Shown: positions 9,592 to 17,522 of the stretch, one piece after another
Layout of the letters: every line of letters begins with the position of its first letter
Position numbering within the stretch: the stretch's first letter is position 1
Assembly: GCA_030433255.1 (NCBI GenBank)
Contig: JAUIMI010000003.1
Span: 1-64,000, forward strand
DNA from: a bacterium
Lineage (GTDB): Bacteria > Patescibacteriota > Minisyncoccia > Phycocordibacterales > UBA1006
Reading direction: 5' to 3'
Length of the DNA: 64,000 nt
Position numbers and translations under genes: made by a program
Notes under the pieces: generated by a model
Told to the model about the DNA's origin: nothing
Database searches by the model: none
The model's input: the letters and a program-made list of their open reading frames with translations, nothing else

Positions 9592-11071
9592 TATTCTTAT
9601 CAAACTCTTCTTTATATTTTTCAATAAAGTCTTCAGGTTCTACTTCCTTTTTATAATCAAAACCAAATGCTTGTGTTTCTATTTCAATAACATGCCTCCA
9701 GTTATCATTGTTATGAATGTACTCAAAGAGGATTTCAAAAAGCATTAGCAAATTCATATTCATCATCAAAATCTGCATCTGAAACTCATCACGATAATGT
9801 ACATATTTCTCAGAAAGGTCGATATCAAATACTTTTGAGAACTCCTGAGATAGTTCAACAAAAGCATTCATGGTGGCATAGCTCTTTACAGGATACGCAC
9901 ACTTCTTAATAAAGAGAAAAGTACGTACCACAGGTACAAGATATGGTATTTGTTCTTTCATATTATCAATACATGGAATAGTAAATGTTGAAGTATACAA
10001 ACTTTTGGCAGTGATAATTGAGATGTTTCCCTTGATGCTATGGTTCAATAATTCCTTCTTCATCTCACCAGATGCAATCAATTCATCAAGATATGTTTTC
10101 GTTTTATTAAACGCTTCATACCAGATATCAAACAACTCTTTATGAACTCGCTTCGTCACCCCTTCATAAGTATCACATTGATTGCTCACATAGATGGGTG
10201 CATACGTTGATACGAATAATCCATCATCAATCCATGTTCCAAGCAAGGGTTTAATCACCAGCTCAAGAGAAGTTCCTTTGTTATCTGCATACGCTTGAAG
10301 CTCTTTCAGAAGCATATTGATATGCTGAGGATCATCAGTATCAACAGTAATAGAGAGATAGTCCGCACATCGATACAGGATTTGTCTGACAGGAATACTC
10401 GCAAATCCATGATGAATGAGGATTCCGTCTTTCTCAGTACCATTTCTTTTTCTGCGAGACTTCTCGCTGTACATCGCATTCCAGAGTAATGATACAAGCT
10501 TCTTCTTGGTATTTCCATCAGAAGTATTATTACCGGAAAGAAGTTCATATAACATCACTTCCTGCGAGATGTACTTTGTATCAATTCGTATATGAGGATC
10601 AAGTATTTCAAAATCATCTTGGATATCAGCATCAAGACTATAAAAGGTCATGGTATGAACAAGGTGTTCATATTCAAGATAACTATGCTCAAGAATATAA
10701 TTAATGACTTCTTGATCAGGGATATGTTCTTTGGCTTGGTCTCGTTCGATAAATTCTTCAAGAGAGGTGTAGTTTCTCATGTAATCAACCATACGGTGAG
10801 ACCGCAGAAGTCCATTATCTGACTCAGCATAATACATCTGTATTTCCATCTTCATGGTAGTTTCAAGATCCATCAGAGCAATATACTTATTGAATTGACG
10901 TATCTCATCATTACCACGTGGAGTCCAGAGACTTGCAATACTTTTTATCTCAGCATCTGATAGTAAAGCTTTTCCCGTCTTTTCTTTCTGTACCTTGTTG
11001 TGTACCAAGGCAGTCACTCGCTCAAGAGGAGTAAGTTTTGATCGACGTAATATATTCGTTAAACTTTTCAT
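9587..11071 (-). CDS. Uncharacterised 494-aa protein in phage-like operon
   Basis: I do not recognise this family. It is a soluble-looking, mixed-charge, largely helical protein with no signal peptide or membrane segment. It ends in an acidic/lysine tail (EEFDKNK). It is the last of five tightly packed minus-strand genes that include a terminase-small-subunit-like protein and two DNA methyltransferases, so a phage or mobile-element role is likely. No portal or large-terminase motif is visible. Confidence 0.6.
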   Translation of the reverse strand: MKSLTNILRRSKLTPLERVTALVHNKVQKEKTGKALLSDAEIKSIASLWTPRGNDEIRQFNKYIALMDLETTMKMEIQMYYAESDNGLLRSHRMVDYMRNYTSLEEFIERDQAKEHIPDQEVINYILEHSYLEYEHLVHTMTFYSLDADIQDDFEILDPHIRIDTKYISQEVMLYELLSGNNTSDGNTKKKLVSLLWNAMYSEKSRRKRNGTEKDGILIHHGFASIPVRQILYRCADYLSITVDTDDPQHINMLLKELQAYADNKGTSLELVIKPLLGTWIDDGLFVSTYAPIYVSNQCDTYEGVTKRVHKELFDIWYEAFNKTKTYLDELIASGEMKKELLNHSIKGNISIITAKSLYTSTFTIPCIDNMKEQIPYLVPVVRTFLFIKKCAYPVKSYATMNAFVELSQEFSKVFDIDLSEKYVHYRDEFQMQILMMNMNLLMLFEILFEYIHNNDNWRHVIEIETQAFGFDYKKEVEPEDFIEKYKEEFDKNK

Positions 11072-11072
11072 A

Positions 11073-11282
11073 CTATCGTTTATGCACTAAGGTGTTTTCG
11101 AGTAAATCAAGACGTTCTTTCAGTTCAGTATTAGCAATATTCTTTGATAGTGTTCCTGCAATTTTTGCAATCATTCCAGCTTTCTTCAGAGATATCTCTT
11201 TATTCATGAGTTGACGTAAGGTGTCAGAGAGGATGGTATTCAATTCGTCGATATCAATATTTTTCATATTAGTTATGTTCAA
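11073..11282 (-). CDS. Small uncharacterised helical protein
   Basis: A 69-aa predicted helical protein between the terminase-like gene (14-bp overlap) and the 494-aa gene (1-bp gap). Close packing supports a real translated gene. An internal Met at residue 6 is an alternative start. Function unknown; a partner of the 494-aa protein is possible but unproven. Confidence 0.5.
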   Translation of the reverse strand: MNITNMKNIDIDELNTILSDTLRQLMNKEISLKKAGMIAKIAGTLSKNIANTELKERLDLLENTLVHKR

Positions 11283-11640
11283 TTAATTCGTACCATGCTC
11301 TCACTTCCTGAGCTCGACCATGCTTAGTAATATTTTTGTACAGCGAAAAGACTACGTTCGGTGTCAGCTTACGAGCCCAGCTATTCATCTGTTTTAAGCT
11401 CGGGTCATCCGCAATACGTTTATTCCAATCCGTCAGAGTTCCAACATCAATGTTATATTCTTGTGCAAACTGAGCTTGATTTTTAATCTTCAACAAGTCA
11501 AAGAGTATCTCTTCATCAATACCAAACTTCTCAAGATGTGCTCGTGGTCTACCTTTTAAAAATGAAGGAAGAGATTTCCAAAGAGCATAGGTTTGATATT
11601 CTTGTTGTTTGTATGGGTCTTTAGAAAAGTCTTCCTTCAT
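11269..11640 (-). CDS. Terminase small subunit-like HTH protein
   Basis: A 123-aa protein with a helix-turn-helix segment (NQAQFAQEYNIDVGTLTDWN, about residues 55-74) typical of phage terminase small subunits of the phBC6A51 type. These recognise phage DNA for packaging. No large terminase, portal or capsid gene lies in this window, so it may belong to a remnant or a satellite-like element, or act as a DNA-binding regulator. Family call is by motif style, moderate confidence. Confidence 0.5.
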   Translation of the reverse strand: MKEDFSKDPYKQQEYQTYALWKSLPSFLKGRPRAHLEKFGIDEEILFDLLKIKNQAQFAQEYNIDVGTLTDWNKRIADDPSLKQMNSWARKLTPNVVFSLYKNITKHGRAQEVRAWYELIEHN

Positions 11641-11644
11641 AGTC

Positions 11645-12394
11645 TTAGAGCTTTATCGCTTTCTTTCCAGTGAGCTTTTCAAGTCGCTTGATAATAATCT
11701 TCACATATTCAACATCAAGCTCTATACCAATACACGTTCGACCAAGGTGGTGTGATGCTATGCAGGTAGAACCACTACCGAGAAATGGATCATAGATAAC
11801 ATCACCAACGCGTGTATTGTCTGGGATAATTTTTCGTAAGAGTCCAATAGGTTTCTGAGTTGGGTGGAGTTTTGATTTCTGTGGTCGTGGGTACATGATC
11901 ACATTTTTTGATTTTGATCGCTGTAGCTTATGCTTCCCAAACCATCCATAGGCAATCAACTCATATTGCGAAAGATAATCCTTGCGACTCATAACAGGTT
12001 GATTCTTCATCCAAATCAACATCTGGCTGTAATAGAATCCAGCATGTTTCATTCCTGTGCGTAACGCCGAGAACATCAAATCAGAATTGAAGATATAGCA
12101 TGCATTATATTCCTCGAGAAATGGGATTACAGCTCCGAGATATTTTTGCGTAAACACTTCGTATTCTTCTTCAGTCTGGAGGTGGTCATTTGCAATCACC
12201 TTATTCTCATCAGCACCAATCTTTGCAAAATCCTTTTTGTTCTCCACATAGGCAACGCCATAGGGTGGATCAGTGAGAATAACCTTGATTTTATTGGCAC
12301 CAATCACGTTTGCTACAAATTCTTTGTCCAACGAATCACCACAGCCAACAATATGCTTTCCGATCTGGAAAATATCTCCGTTACTTACTTTCAT
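11645..12394 (-). CDS. Site-specific DNA methyltransferase (N6-adenine/N4-cytosine)
   Basis: A 249-aa beta-class amino-methyltransferase. The catalytic motif IV (LTDPPYGVAY) precedes motif I (YDPFLGSGSTCIA), with HPTQKP before it, as in the N6_N4_Mtase family. The ATG at 12394 (MKVSNGD) is preferred; it overlaps the end of the upstream ParB-methyltransferase by 14 bp, suggesting coupled translation. No matching restriction enzyme is adjacent. It may protect mobile-element DNA. Confidence 0.87.
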   Translation of the reverse strand: MKVSNGDIFQIGKHIVGCGDSLDKEFVANVIGANKIKVILTDPPYGVAYVENKKDFAKIGADENKVIANDHLQTEEEYEVFTQKYLGAVIPFLEEYNACYIFNSDLMFSALRTGMKHAGFYYSQMLIWMKNQPVMSRKDYLSQYELIAYGWFGKHKLQRSKSKNVIMYPRPQKSKLHPTQKPIGLLRKIIPDNTRVGDVIYDPFLGSGSTCIASHHLGRTCIGIELDVEYVKIIIKRLEKLTGKKAIKL

Positions 12395-13676
12395 AGATCC
12401 GTTGTGCCTTAAGTCCAGTAAATGCTTCCCATCGTTTAATAATGACCGTTGCGAAGATAGGGTCTTGTTCGACACCTCGCCATATACGATTCAGTGTTTC
12501 GCAAGCGATGAGATCACTACCACTGCCAGCAAAACCAGAGAAAATAATATGCCCAGGAGCTGAACATCGCTTGAATGGTTTTTCATTCAAAGTGACAGGT
12601 TTCTGTGTTGGGTGAAGATATGAATTCACGTCATCTCGTTTCTCAATCCAGATGTCGATCATATCAATTAATTCATCGTGAACTTGATTTCCTGTGGTAA
12701 CTTCTTGATTCAAGATTTCATTCACATTATTCATATTGGTATTCAAGTAGGGCTTTCCACGAACGCCATAGGTACATGGCTCGTATACCTTGTTAAACGC
12801 GATCTTATTGGTCGGGTTCTGATTATTTTTTACCCACATACACACACGCTTATTCGTAATACCATGCTGTGCGTACAAGGTCTGCATCACCCAAATGTAT
12901 GAAGAATCAGACCAGTAAAAGAAGTGACTATTGTCTTTTGCAATAGTCTTGGTTACTTCCATGCTCGCATTCAAAAATGAAAGATAGTCAGTGTCTTTCT
13001 TTGAATCATCTTTTTTGGAGAATGAACCTTGGTATGACGAATTACCACTGATTCCTTTTGCATAGTCGAGCCCGATGTTGTACGGCACATCACACCAAAC
13101 GAGATCTGCTTGATCACCATCCATCATTTTTTGTACGAGTTCTAGGTTAGTTGAATCTCCAATAAGTAATCGGTGCTGACCCAACTGCCACACTTCGCCA
13201 GTTTCTACCATTGGCTCCGTTGTTTCTTTGATTGCTTTGTCTACGTCAAAATCGTCTTCATCAAGTTCAACATCATCAAAAATGTTTTGAAGCTCTTCAT
13301 CGCCAAAACCAACGTCAAGAAGCATATTCATATCAAAGTCTTTCAATAGCTCTTCATCCCAAGACCCAGTGTTGTGATTCAAACGAAGGTTTAATTCTTT
13401 TTCTTCATCAAGAGTAAGTTCTCGAGAAGGAATCATACATTCAACTTCAGTATGTCCGAGGTCAGCATAAATATGAATCCGTTGTTCACCACCGATGATA
13501 ATATTTTCTCGTGATCCAGTATTGAGAATAATAGGGGCAACACGACCAAATTCTTTTATCGAGTCTCCTAGATCTCGTTTTTCTTTCTCGCTTATTTTTC
13601 GTGGATTGTATCCATTTGCCATGAGATCAGATACCAAGCGAGTAGTATATGACCATGTGAGGGCTTCTTTTTTCAT
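12381..13676 (-). CDS. ParB-like domain/DNA methyltransferase fusion
   Basis: A 431-aa protein. The N-terminal ParB/sulfiredoxin-like domain includes NPRKIS and IIIGGEQRIHIYADLG (about residues 20-110). The C-terminal beta-class methyltransferase has motif IV near residue 195 and motif I-like FAGSGSDLIACE near residue 400, preceded by HPTQKP. Such fusions are common in phages and conjugative elements. The catalytic tetrapeptide reads DVPY rather than DPPY, so activity or specificity may differ. It is the first gene of the minus-strand phage-like operon. Confidence 0.85.
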   Translation of the reverse strand: MKKEALTWSYTTRLVSDLMANGYNPRKISEKEKRDLGDSIKEFGRVAPIILNTGSRENIIIGGEQRIHIYADLGHTEVECMIPSRELTLDEEKELNLRLNHNTGSWDEELLKDFDMNMLLDVGFGDEELQNIFDDVELDEDDFDVDKAIKETTEPMVETGEVWQLGQHRLLIGDSTNLELVQKMMDGDQADLVWCDVPYNIGLDYAKGISGNSSYQGSFSKKDDSKKDTDYLSFLNASMEVTKTIAKDNSHFFYWSDSSYIWVMQTLYAQHGITNKRVCMWVKNNQNPTNKIAFNKVYEPCTYGVRGKPYLNTNMNNVNEILNQEVTTGNQVHDELIDMIDIWIEKRDDVNSYLHPTQKPVTLNEKPFKRCSAPGHIIFSGFAGSGSDLIACETLNRIWRGVEQDPIFATVIIKRWEAFTGLKAQRIYESK

Positions 13677-13762
13677 AGAAATAAAATCTATTTAGGCACA
13701 TGCCTCATTGCATGTGTTATTAAAATTTTGGCATGTATACAAAACTTAAAATAGACGCGCAT

Positions 13763-13838
13763 ATCAGGTAGGTATATCAATAAAGCCTTATTTAATAAGG
13801 CTTTTAAGTATAGAAAAAGTAACTGATTCCTACCTGAT
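13763..13838. repeat. 10-bp inverted repeat flanking a terminator
   Basis: ATCAGGTAGG (13763-13772) is exactly inverted as CCTACCTGAT (13829-13838). Between them is an intrinsic terminator. The pair lies at the junction between the phage-like operon and the AT-rich cassette. It could be an element-end scar, an attachment-site arm or a long RNA hairpin. Confidence 0.5.
13782..13805. terminator. Intrinsic terminator
   Basis: AAAGCCTTA pairs with TAAGGCTTT and is followed by T residues. It most likely ends the minus-strand 352-aa gene. Its stem sequence recurs in the terminator at 17492. Confidence 0.65.
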
Positions 13839-13847
13839 TCGTACGGT

Positions 13848-14888
13848 CTATAAATTGTTATAAAAATAGATAAATTTATCAGTTGCACGAAGGATTTCCT
13901 GTCCTGTTTTTGGGTGTGTTGTCTTGATATTATTATTTCCAAGGAATTTGTTAAACACTCCATCTTTCATAAGGTTGTTACGATACCCTAGACCAACTTG
14001 CTTGTCTTTAGGTACGAGCTTTTCAAACTCAGCAATAGTTATTGATGTAGTATTTGCTGGCATAAATCGAATGATATTTTTAAACATACTGATGTATTTT
14101 GGTTCTTTTACCCCTCGATTTTTATATGTCATCACACCCTGTTGGTAATGATAAATATCGTCTCCATCAACCCAGAAAATTTTATCCTTATTCTCTGAAC
14201 TATATTCTTTGATCTCAGGATTATTAAAAATAATAGAATTATGTACCTTGTCGACGTGAGCAACAAGTGAGCTACGAGTATATGAAGATTCTGATTCAGA
14301 GTTATTTAAATCAGCAAGGGTACCCATGATTGTTATCAACGCACCAACTACTGATTGACTATCTTTTTTATTGAAAGCTTTCAGAAGTGAGTAATATTTC
14401 TTTCGATCTTCAAATGCATGTGCATCTTTTGGACTAGGATCATGTGAAGAATAAATAACGGTGAAGGGTTTTATTTCTTTTCTGTGTCCAAGACTATCAA
14501 GTCTTCTGAGAATATCCATAAACTCAGCTTGAGGTCCATCAAACTTTTTTGATCCAAAAGTTATATAATTTCCATTAAAAAAATTATCGAGTGTTTGAAA
14601 ACGATCTAAGAGAATGTGGTCATCCTCAAGTTTTAGTTTCTTAACAAGTTTTTGTAACTTAGATGTATCTTTTTTTATTTTCTCAAAAATCTCAACATAC
14701 AATTGTTCATATTTAGTAATTTCATTTTGACGATCTTTGAGTTCTTTATGTAAATATGTCACCAATGGAACTCCTTCTTTTGAAAGAAAATTTGCGTAGT
14801 CATAAAAAGCACTGATAGTAGCACTATCAGTTTCTTTATTCATCACTGAATCAAACAGAATTTTTTCTTTTTTTAGAAGTTGGCTCAT
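13848..14888 (-). CDS. Uncharacterised 346-aa protein
   Basis: Not recognised. It is a soluble, lysine-rich, AT-rich protein. The N-terminal half is helical and probably partly coiled-coil (about residues 60-110). No signal peptide is visible. The start at 14888 (MSQLLKK) is preferred: a TATACT box ends 6 nt upstream on the minus strand, as at other genes here. It lies alone between the phage-like operon and serS, so it could belong to either block. Confidence 0.55.
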   Translation of the reverse strand: MSQLLKKEKILFDSVMNKETDSATISAFYDYANFLSKEGVPLVTYLHKELKDRQNEITKYEQLYVEIFEKIKKDTSKLQKLVKKLKLEDDHILLDRFQTLDNFFNGNYITFGSKKFDGPQAEFMDILRRLDSLGHRKEIKPFTVIYSSHDPSPKDAHAFEDRKKYYSLLKAFNKKDSQSVVGALITIMGTLADLNNSESESSYTRSSLVAHVDKVHNSIIFNNPEIKEYSSENKDKIFWVDGDDIYHYQQGVMTYKNRGVKEPKYISMFKNIIRFMPANTTSITIAEFEKLVPKDKQVGLGYRNNLMKDGVFNKFLGNNNIKTTHPKTGQEILRATDKFIYFYNNL

Positions 14889-14932
14889 ATATTTAGTATA
14901 TATCACTTATTGAAAAATGTAATTTCAATATT

Positions 14933-14969
14933 AAAAACCCCCTTTTTGTTTAAAAAAAAAGGGGGGGGG
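14933..14969 (-). terminator. Terminator of serS
   Basis: Read on the minus strand, a C run with a T run pairs with AAAAAGGGGG and is followed by TTTTT. It lies just after the serS stop. The long G and A runs are places where a base count could be wrong. Confidence 0.7.
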
Positions 14970-14975
14970 TGAAGC

Positions 14976-16241
14976 TTAATCAATTAAGCTAAATCCAGTA
15001 TACTTTTGTAATTCTTTTGGAATAGAAATAGTACCATCTTTATTTTGGAAATTTTCCATGATTGCCAGTATGACACGGGTTGTTGCAATTGCTGTTCCAT
15101 TTAGAGTGTGGACAAATTTTCGTTCACCCTGGTCCTCGTATTTTATATTCAACCTTCGGGATTGAAAATCTGTACAGTTACTTGTACTTGTTATCTCACC
15201 ATATCCACCCTCATCGATTAAGAATGGCATCCATGCCTCCAGGTCATATTTTTTATAGGCAGGAGCACCTAGATCGCCAGCACACATGTTCATAACTCTG
15301 AAAGGAATTTCTAAACTTTTATAGAATTCAATTTCCATTCGAAGAAGTGATTCATGGATATTCTCACTTTGTTCAATAGTAGAAATCACATATAATTCAA
15401 CTTTTTTAAATTGATGAACTCTGTATAAGCCTAAGGATTTCTTTCCTGAACTTCCAGCCTCTGTTCTATAACAATTTGTAATAGCAGCAAGTTTTATGGG
15501 TAATTTTTCCTTTTGAAAACAAGTATCTGTGTAATAACCCCCTAAGGTTATTTCACTTGTTCCAATCAGGCTTAAGTCTGAGTTATCAATTGAATATATT
15601 TGCGTTTCAGGACCTCTGGGGTTAAAACCACTTGATTCAATGATTTCATTTTTCGCTAACTCTGGAGTTGTCATTACCTTAAAGCCGTTTTTTTCTGCCA
15701 TATCTAAGGCCATATCAACCAAAGCTCTTTCGAGTCGTACTAGCTTACCCTTTATAAAAGGAAATTTTTTTCCTGATATTTTTGTGCCTGTATCGAAATC
15801 TAATAAGTCTAAATCTATTCCTAACTCAACATGATTTTTTAATAAAAAATTCTTGTGAGTAGGTTTTCCATAATATTCTAATGGAATATTTTCCTCGTCT
15901 GTTTTACCTTCAGGTACACTTTCTGCAGTTAGATTCGGTATTTTTTTCATTTCCGAAAGAAAAAAATCATTTTCAATCCTTAATCTTTCTTCTAAAAGAG
16001 TAATTTCCTCTTTTATCGATTTCATTTTTTCTAAAAGCGTTTCTTTTGTACCTTTATCGGTATTTACGAATTTTTTTGAAATCTCGTTCCTTTGACGTCT
16101 ATACTTATCAAGATCAGACTTTGTCTTTTTGAATTTAGTATAGCCTTCTAATACTAAATCAACATCCCCATGGGAATTCCTTCTTAGAATATTTTTCCTT
16201 ACAATTTCTGGAAATTCTTCTATAAATTTGATATCTATCAT
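14976..16241 (-). CDS. serS: Seryl-tRNA synthetase
   Basis: A 421-aa class II synthetase of normal length that charges tRNA-Ser with serine. An N-terminal coiled-coil arm (about 25-105) grips the long variable arm of tRNA. The catalytic core shows motif 2 (CYRTEAGSSGKKSLGLYRVH) and motif 3 (LNGTAIATTRVILAIMEN). It lies in a cassette with an AlaRS-like protein, archaeal-type MetK and a cyclodipeptide synthase that uses aminoacyl-tRNA. Whether it is the only SerRS of the organism or a dedicated second copy cannot be told from this window. Confidence 0.95.
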   Translation of the reverse strand: MIDIKFIEEFPEIVRKNILRRNSHGDVDLVLEGYTKFKKTKSDLDKYRRQRNEISKKFVNTDKGTKETLLEKMKSIKEEITLLEERLRIENDFFLSEMKKIPNLTAESVPEGKTDEENIPLEYYGKPTHKNFLLKNHVELGIDLDLLDFDTGTKISGKKFPFIKGKLVRLERALVDMALDMAEKNGFKVMTTPELAKNEIIESSGFNPRGPETQIYSIDNSDLSLIGTSEITLGGYYTDTCFQKEKLPIKLAAITNCYRTEAGSSGKKSLGLYRVHQFKKVELYVISTIEQSENIHESLLRMEIEFYKSLEIPFRVMNMCAGDLGAPAYKKYDLEAWMPFLIDEGGYGEITSTSNCTDFQSRRLNIKYEDQGERKFVHTLNGTAIATTRVILAIMENFQNKDGTISIPKELQKYTGFSLID

Positions 16242-16358
16242 AATTATTTATTTTTATTGTTATTTGATTTGATGTTAACATTTTTCTTAAAAAAATCTAT
16301 ATATAATTGATGTAATTCATGATGATGATATATTTATAAAAACTTTAAAATTAAAATT

Positions 16359-17510
16359 ATGGATACTATTATTAATTTCCTCATAAGTAGGAATTGGATA
16401 TATAATGAATGTTCACAGTGTAGAAAGATTTTTTTTACTAAAAAACCTTTAGATAATTGCTCTTGGAGAGAATGTAGTTCTGACGCTTTTAAATTTAGAA
16501 AAAAACCTAAAACTAACAAAAATAAGTCGCTAGATGACATTATAAATATAATTAAAAAGAATTTTTATTCTTATCATTTTAAAAACGAGGATCCTTTAAA
16601 TATTGAGTCTAAGGTAGGAGATACCGACTTAATAGGGGCCGCAGTTCAGGTAATTAATCCTATACTTTTTGAATCCAGTGAGATAAGCCCTAAGAATTCT
16701 TTGATTTTTCAGCCATCGATAAGAGCTCAACATTTAAAAAAAGCGGATGATTTTTTTGAAATCGAAGGATTAAGTACATCATTTGTTAATGTCGCTACAG
16801 TCTCTACGGTTCTAGATATTCAAAAACATTTAGAAATCATAGATAGATGGCTAACTACTTTTTCATATTGCGGTCTATATATGGGGGATTTTAGTCTCGT
16901 TTTGAGAGAAAAGAAAAATAATAATTGGGGGACTGGAGAGTTCCATTCTATTGAATTATTTTTTAATTATATTGATCTTGAAATTGGTGATGCTAGTTAT
17001 TTTAAAATCAATACTAATAAAGGACATAACTTTTCTGTTTCAGATATTGGTTTTGGTTTAGAGAGAATATATTGGGCAATAAGAAAAACTGACTCATATA
17101 GCGATATTTTAGAGCCACCCTCAAAATTAGGTTTGAATTCGAAATTGCAAGATATAGTCAGAACTTTAGTTTTAATGAAAATGAATAATGTTTCATTAGG
17201 AAATAAAGGAGCTGGGTTGTATTTAAAAAATCTTATTAAGTATTCATTATTTCAGCTACACAATAATTTATCTTATTGTGACATCAATTATTACTGCAAT
17301 TATTGGGGTAAGTTTCTTGTTTCAAATAAAAGCCCAATAGAGATACTTATTCAAATACAAAATGATATTGATTCTATTTTTGTTAATCTTTCAAGAAAAA
17401 AATATGGATTATCTCCGATCTTAAAAGGTGAGACAATTAATGAATTTTACGACAGGATGATTATAGAAAATAAGCTTTCTGAAAAAGAAATAAAAGCCTT
17501 ATTGAAATAA
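16359..17510 (+). CDS. Truncated archaeal-type alanyl-tRNA synthetase-like protein
   Basis: A 383-aa protein. The N-terminus has CSQCRKIFFTKKPLDNC and a later Cys, matching the zinc-binding start of archaeal AlaRS. The core follows AlaRS order: IFQPSIRAQ (motif 2 region), LSTSFVNVA where AlaRS has a TSFEM-type segment, NWGTGEFHSIEL where AlaRS has GGNAGPxxEV, and DIGFGLERI (motif 3). Editing and C-Ala domains are absent (full AlaRS is near 900 aa). Changes at alanine-binding positions suggest another amino acid or a carrier or tRNA-like acceptor. It is divergent from serS and convergent with metK. Function is inferred. Confidence 0.75.
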   Translation: MDTIINFLISRNWIYNECSQCRKIFFTKKPLDNCSWRECSSDAFKFRKKPKTNKNKSLDDIINIIKKNFYSYHFKNEDPLNIESKVGDTDLIGAAVQVINPILFESSEISPKNSLIFQPSIRAQHLKKADDFFEIEGLSTSFVNVATVSTVLDIQKHLEIIDRWLTTFSYCGLYMGDFSLVLREKKNNNWGTGEFHSIELFFNYIDLEIGDASYFKINTNKGHNFSVSDIGFGLERIYWAIRKTDSYSDILEPPSKLGLNSKLQDIVRTLVLMKMNNVSLGNKGAGLYLKNLIKYSLFQLHNNLSYCDINYYCNYWGKFLVSNKSPIEILIQIQNDIDSIFVNLSRKKYGLSPILKGETINEFYDRMIIENKLSEKEIKALLK

Positions 17511-17520
17511 GGCTTTTTTT
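17492..17520. terminator. Bidirectional terminator between AlaRS-like gene and metK
   Basis: AAAGCCTTAT pairs with ATAAGGCTTT, followed by T residues. It overlaps the end of the AlaRS-like ORF and abuts the metK stop. Confidence 0.75.
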
Positions 17521-17522
17521 AT

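Noticed and set aside
13688-13963. 91-aa minus-strand ORF
   Set aside because: It overlaps the 3' end of the 346-aa gene in another frame and crosses a terminator and an inverted repeat; no coding character.
14976-17510. SerRS and AlaRS-like pair as an ordinary housekeeping pair
   Set aside because: SerRS alone could be housekeeping, but the AlaRS-like protein lacks most of AlaRS and has pocket changes, so it cannot be the normal enzyme by itself.
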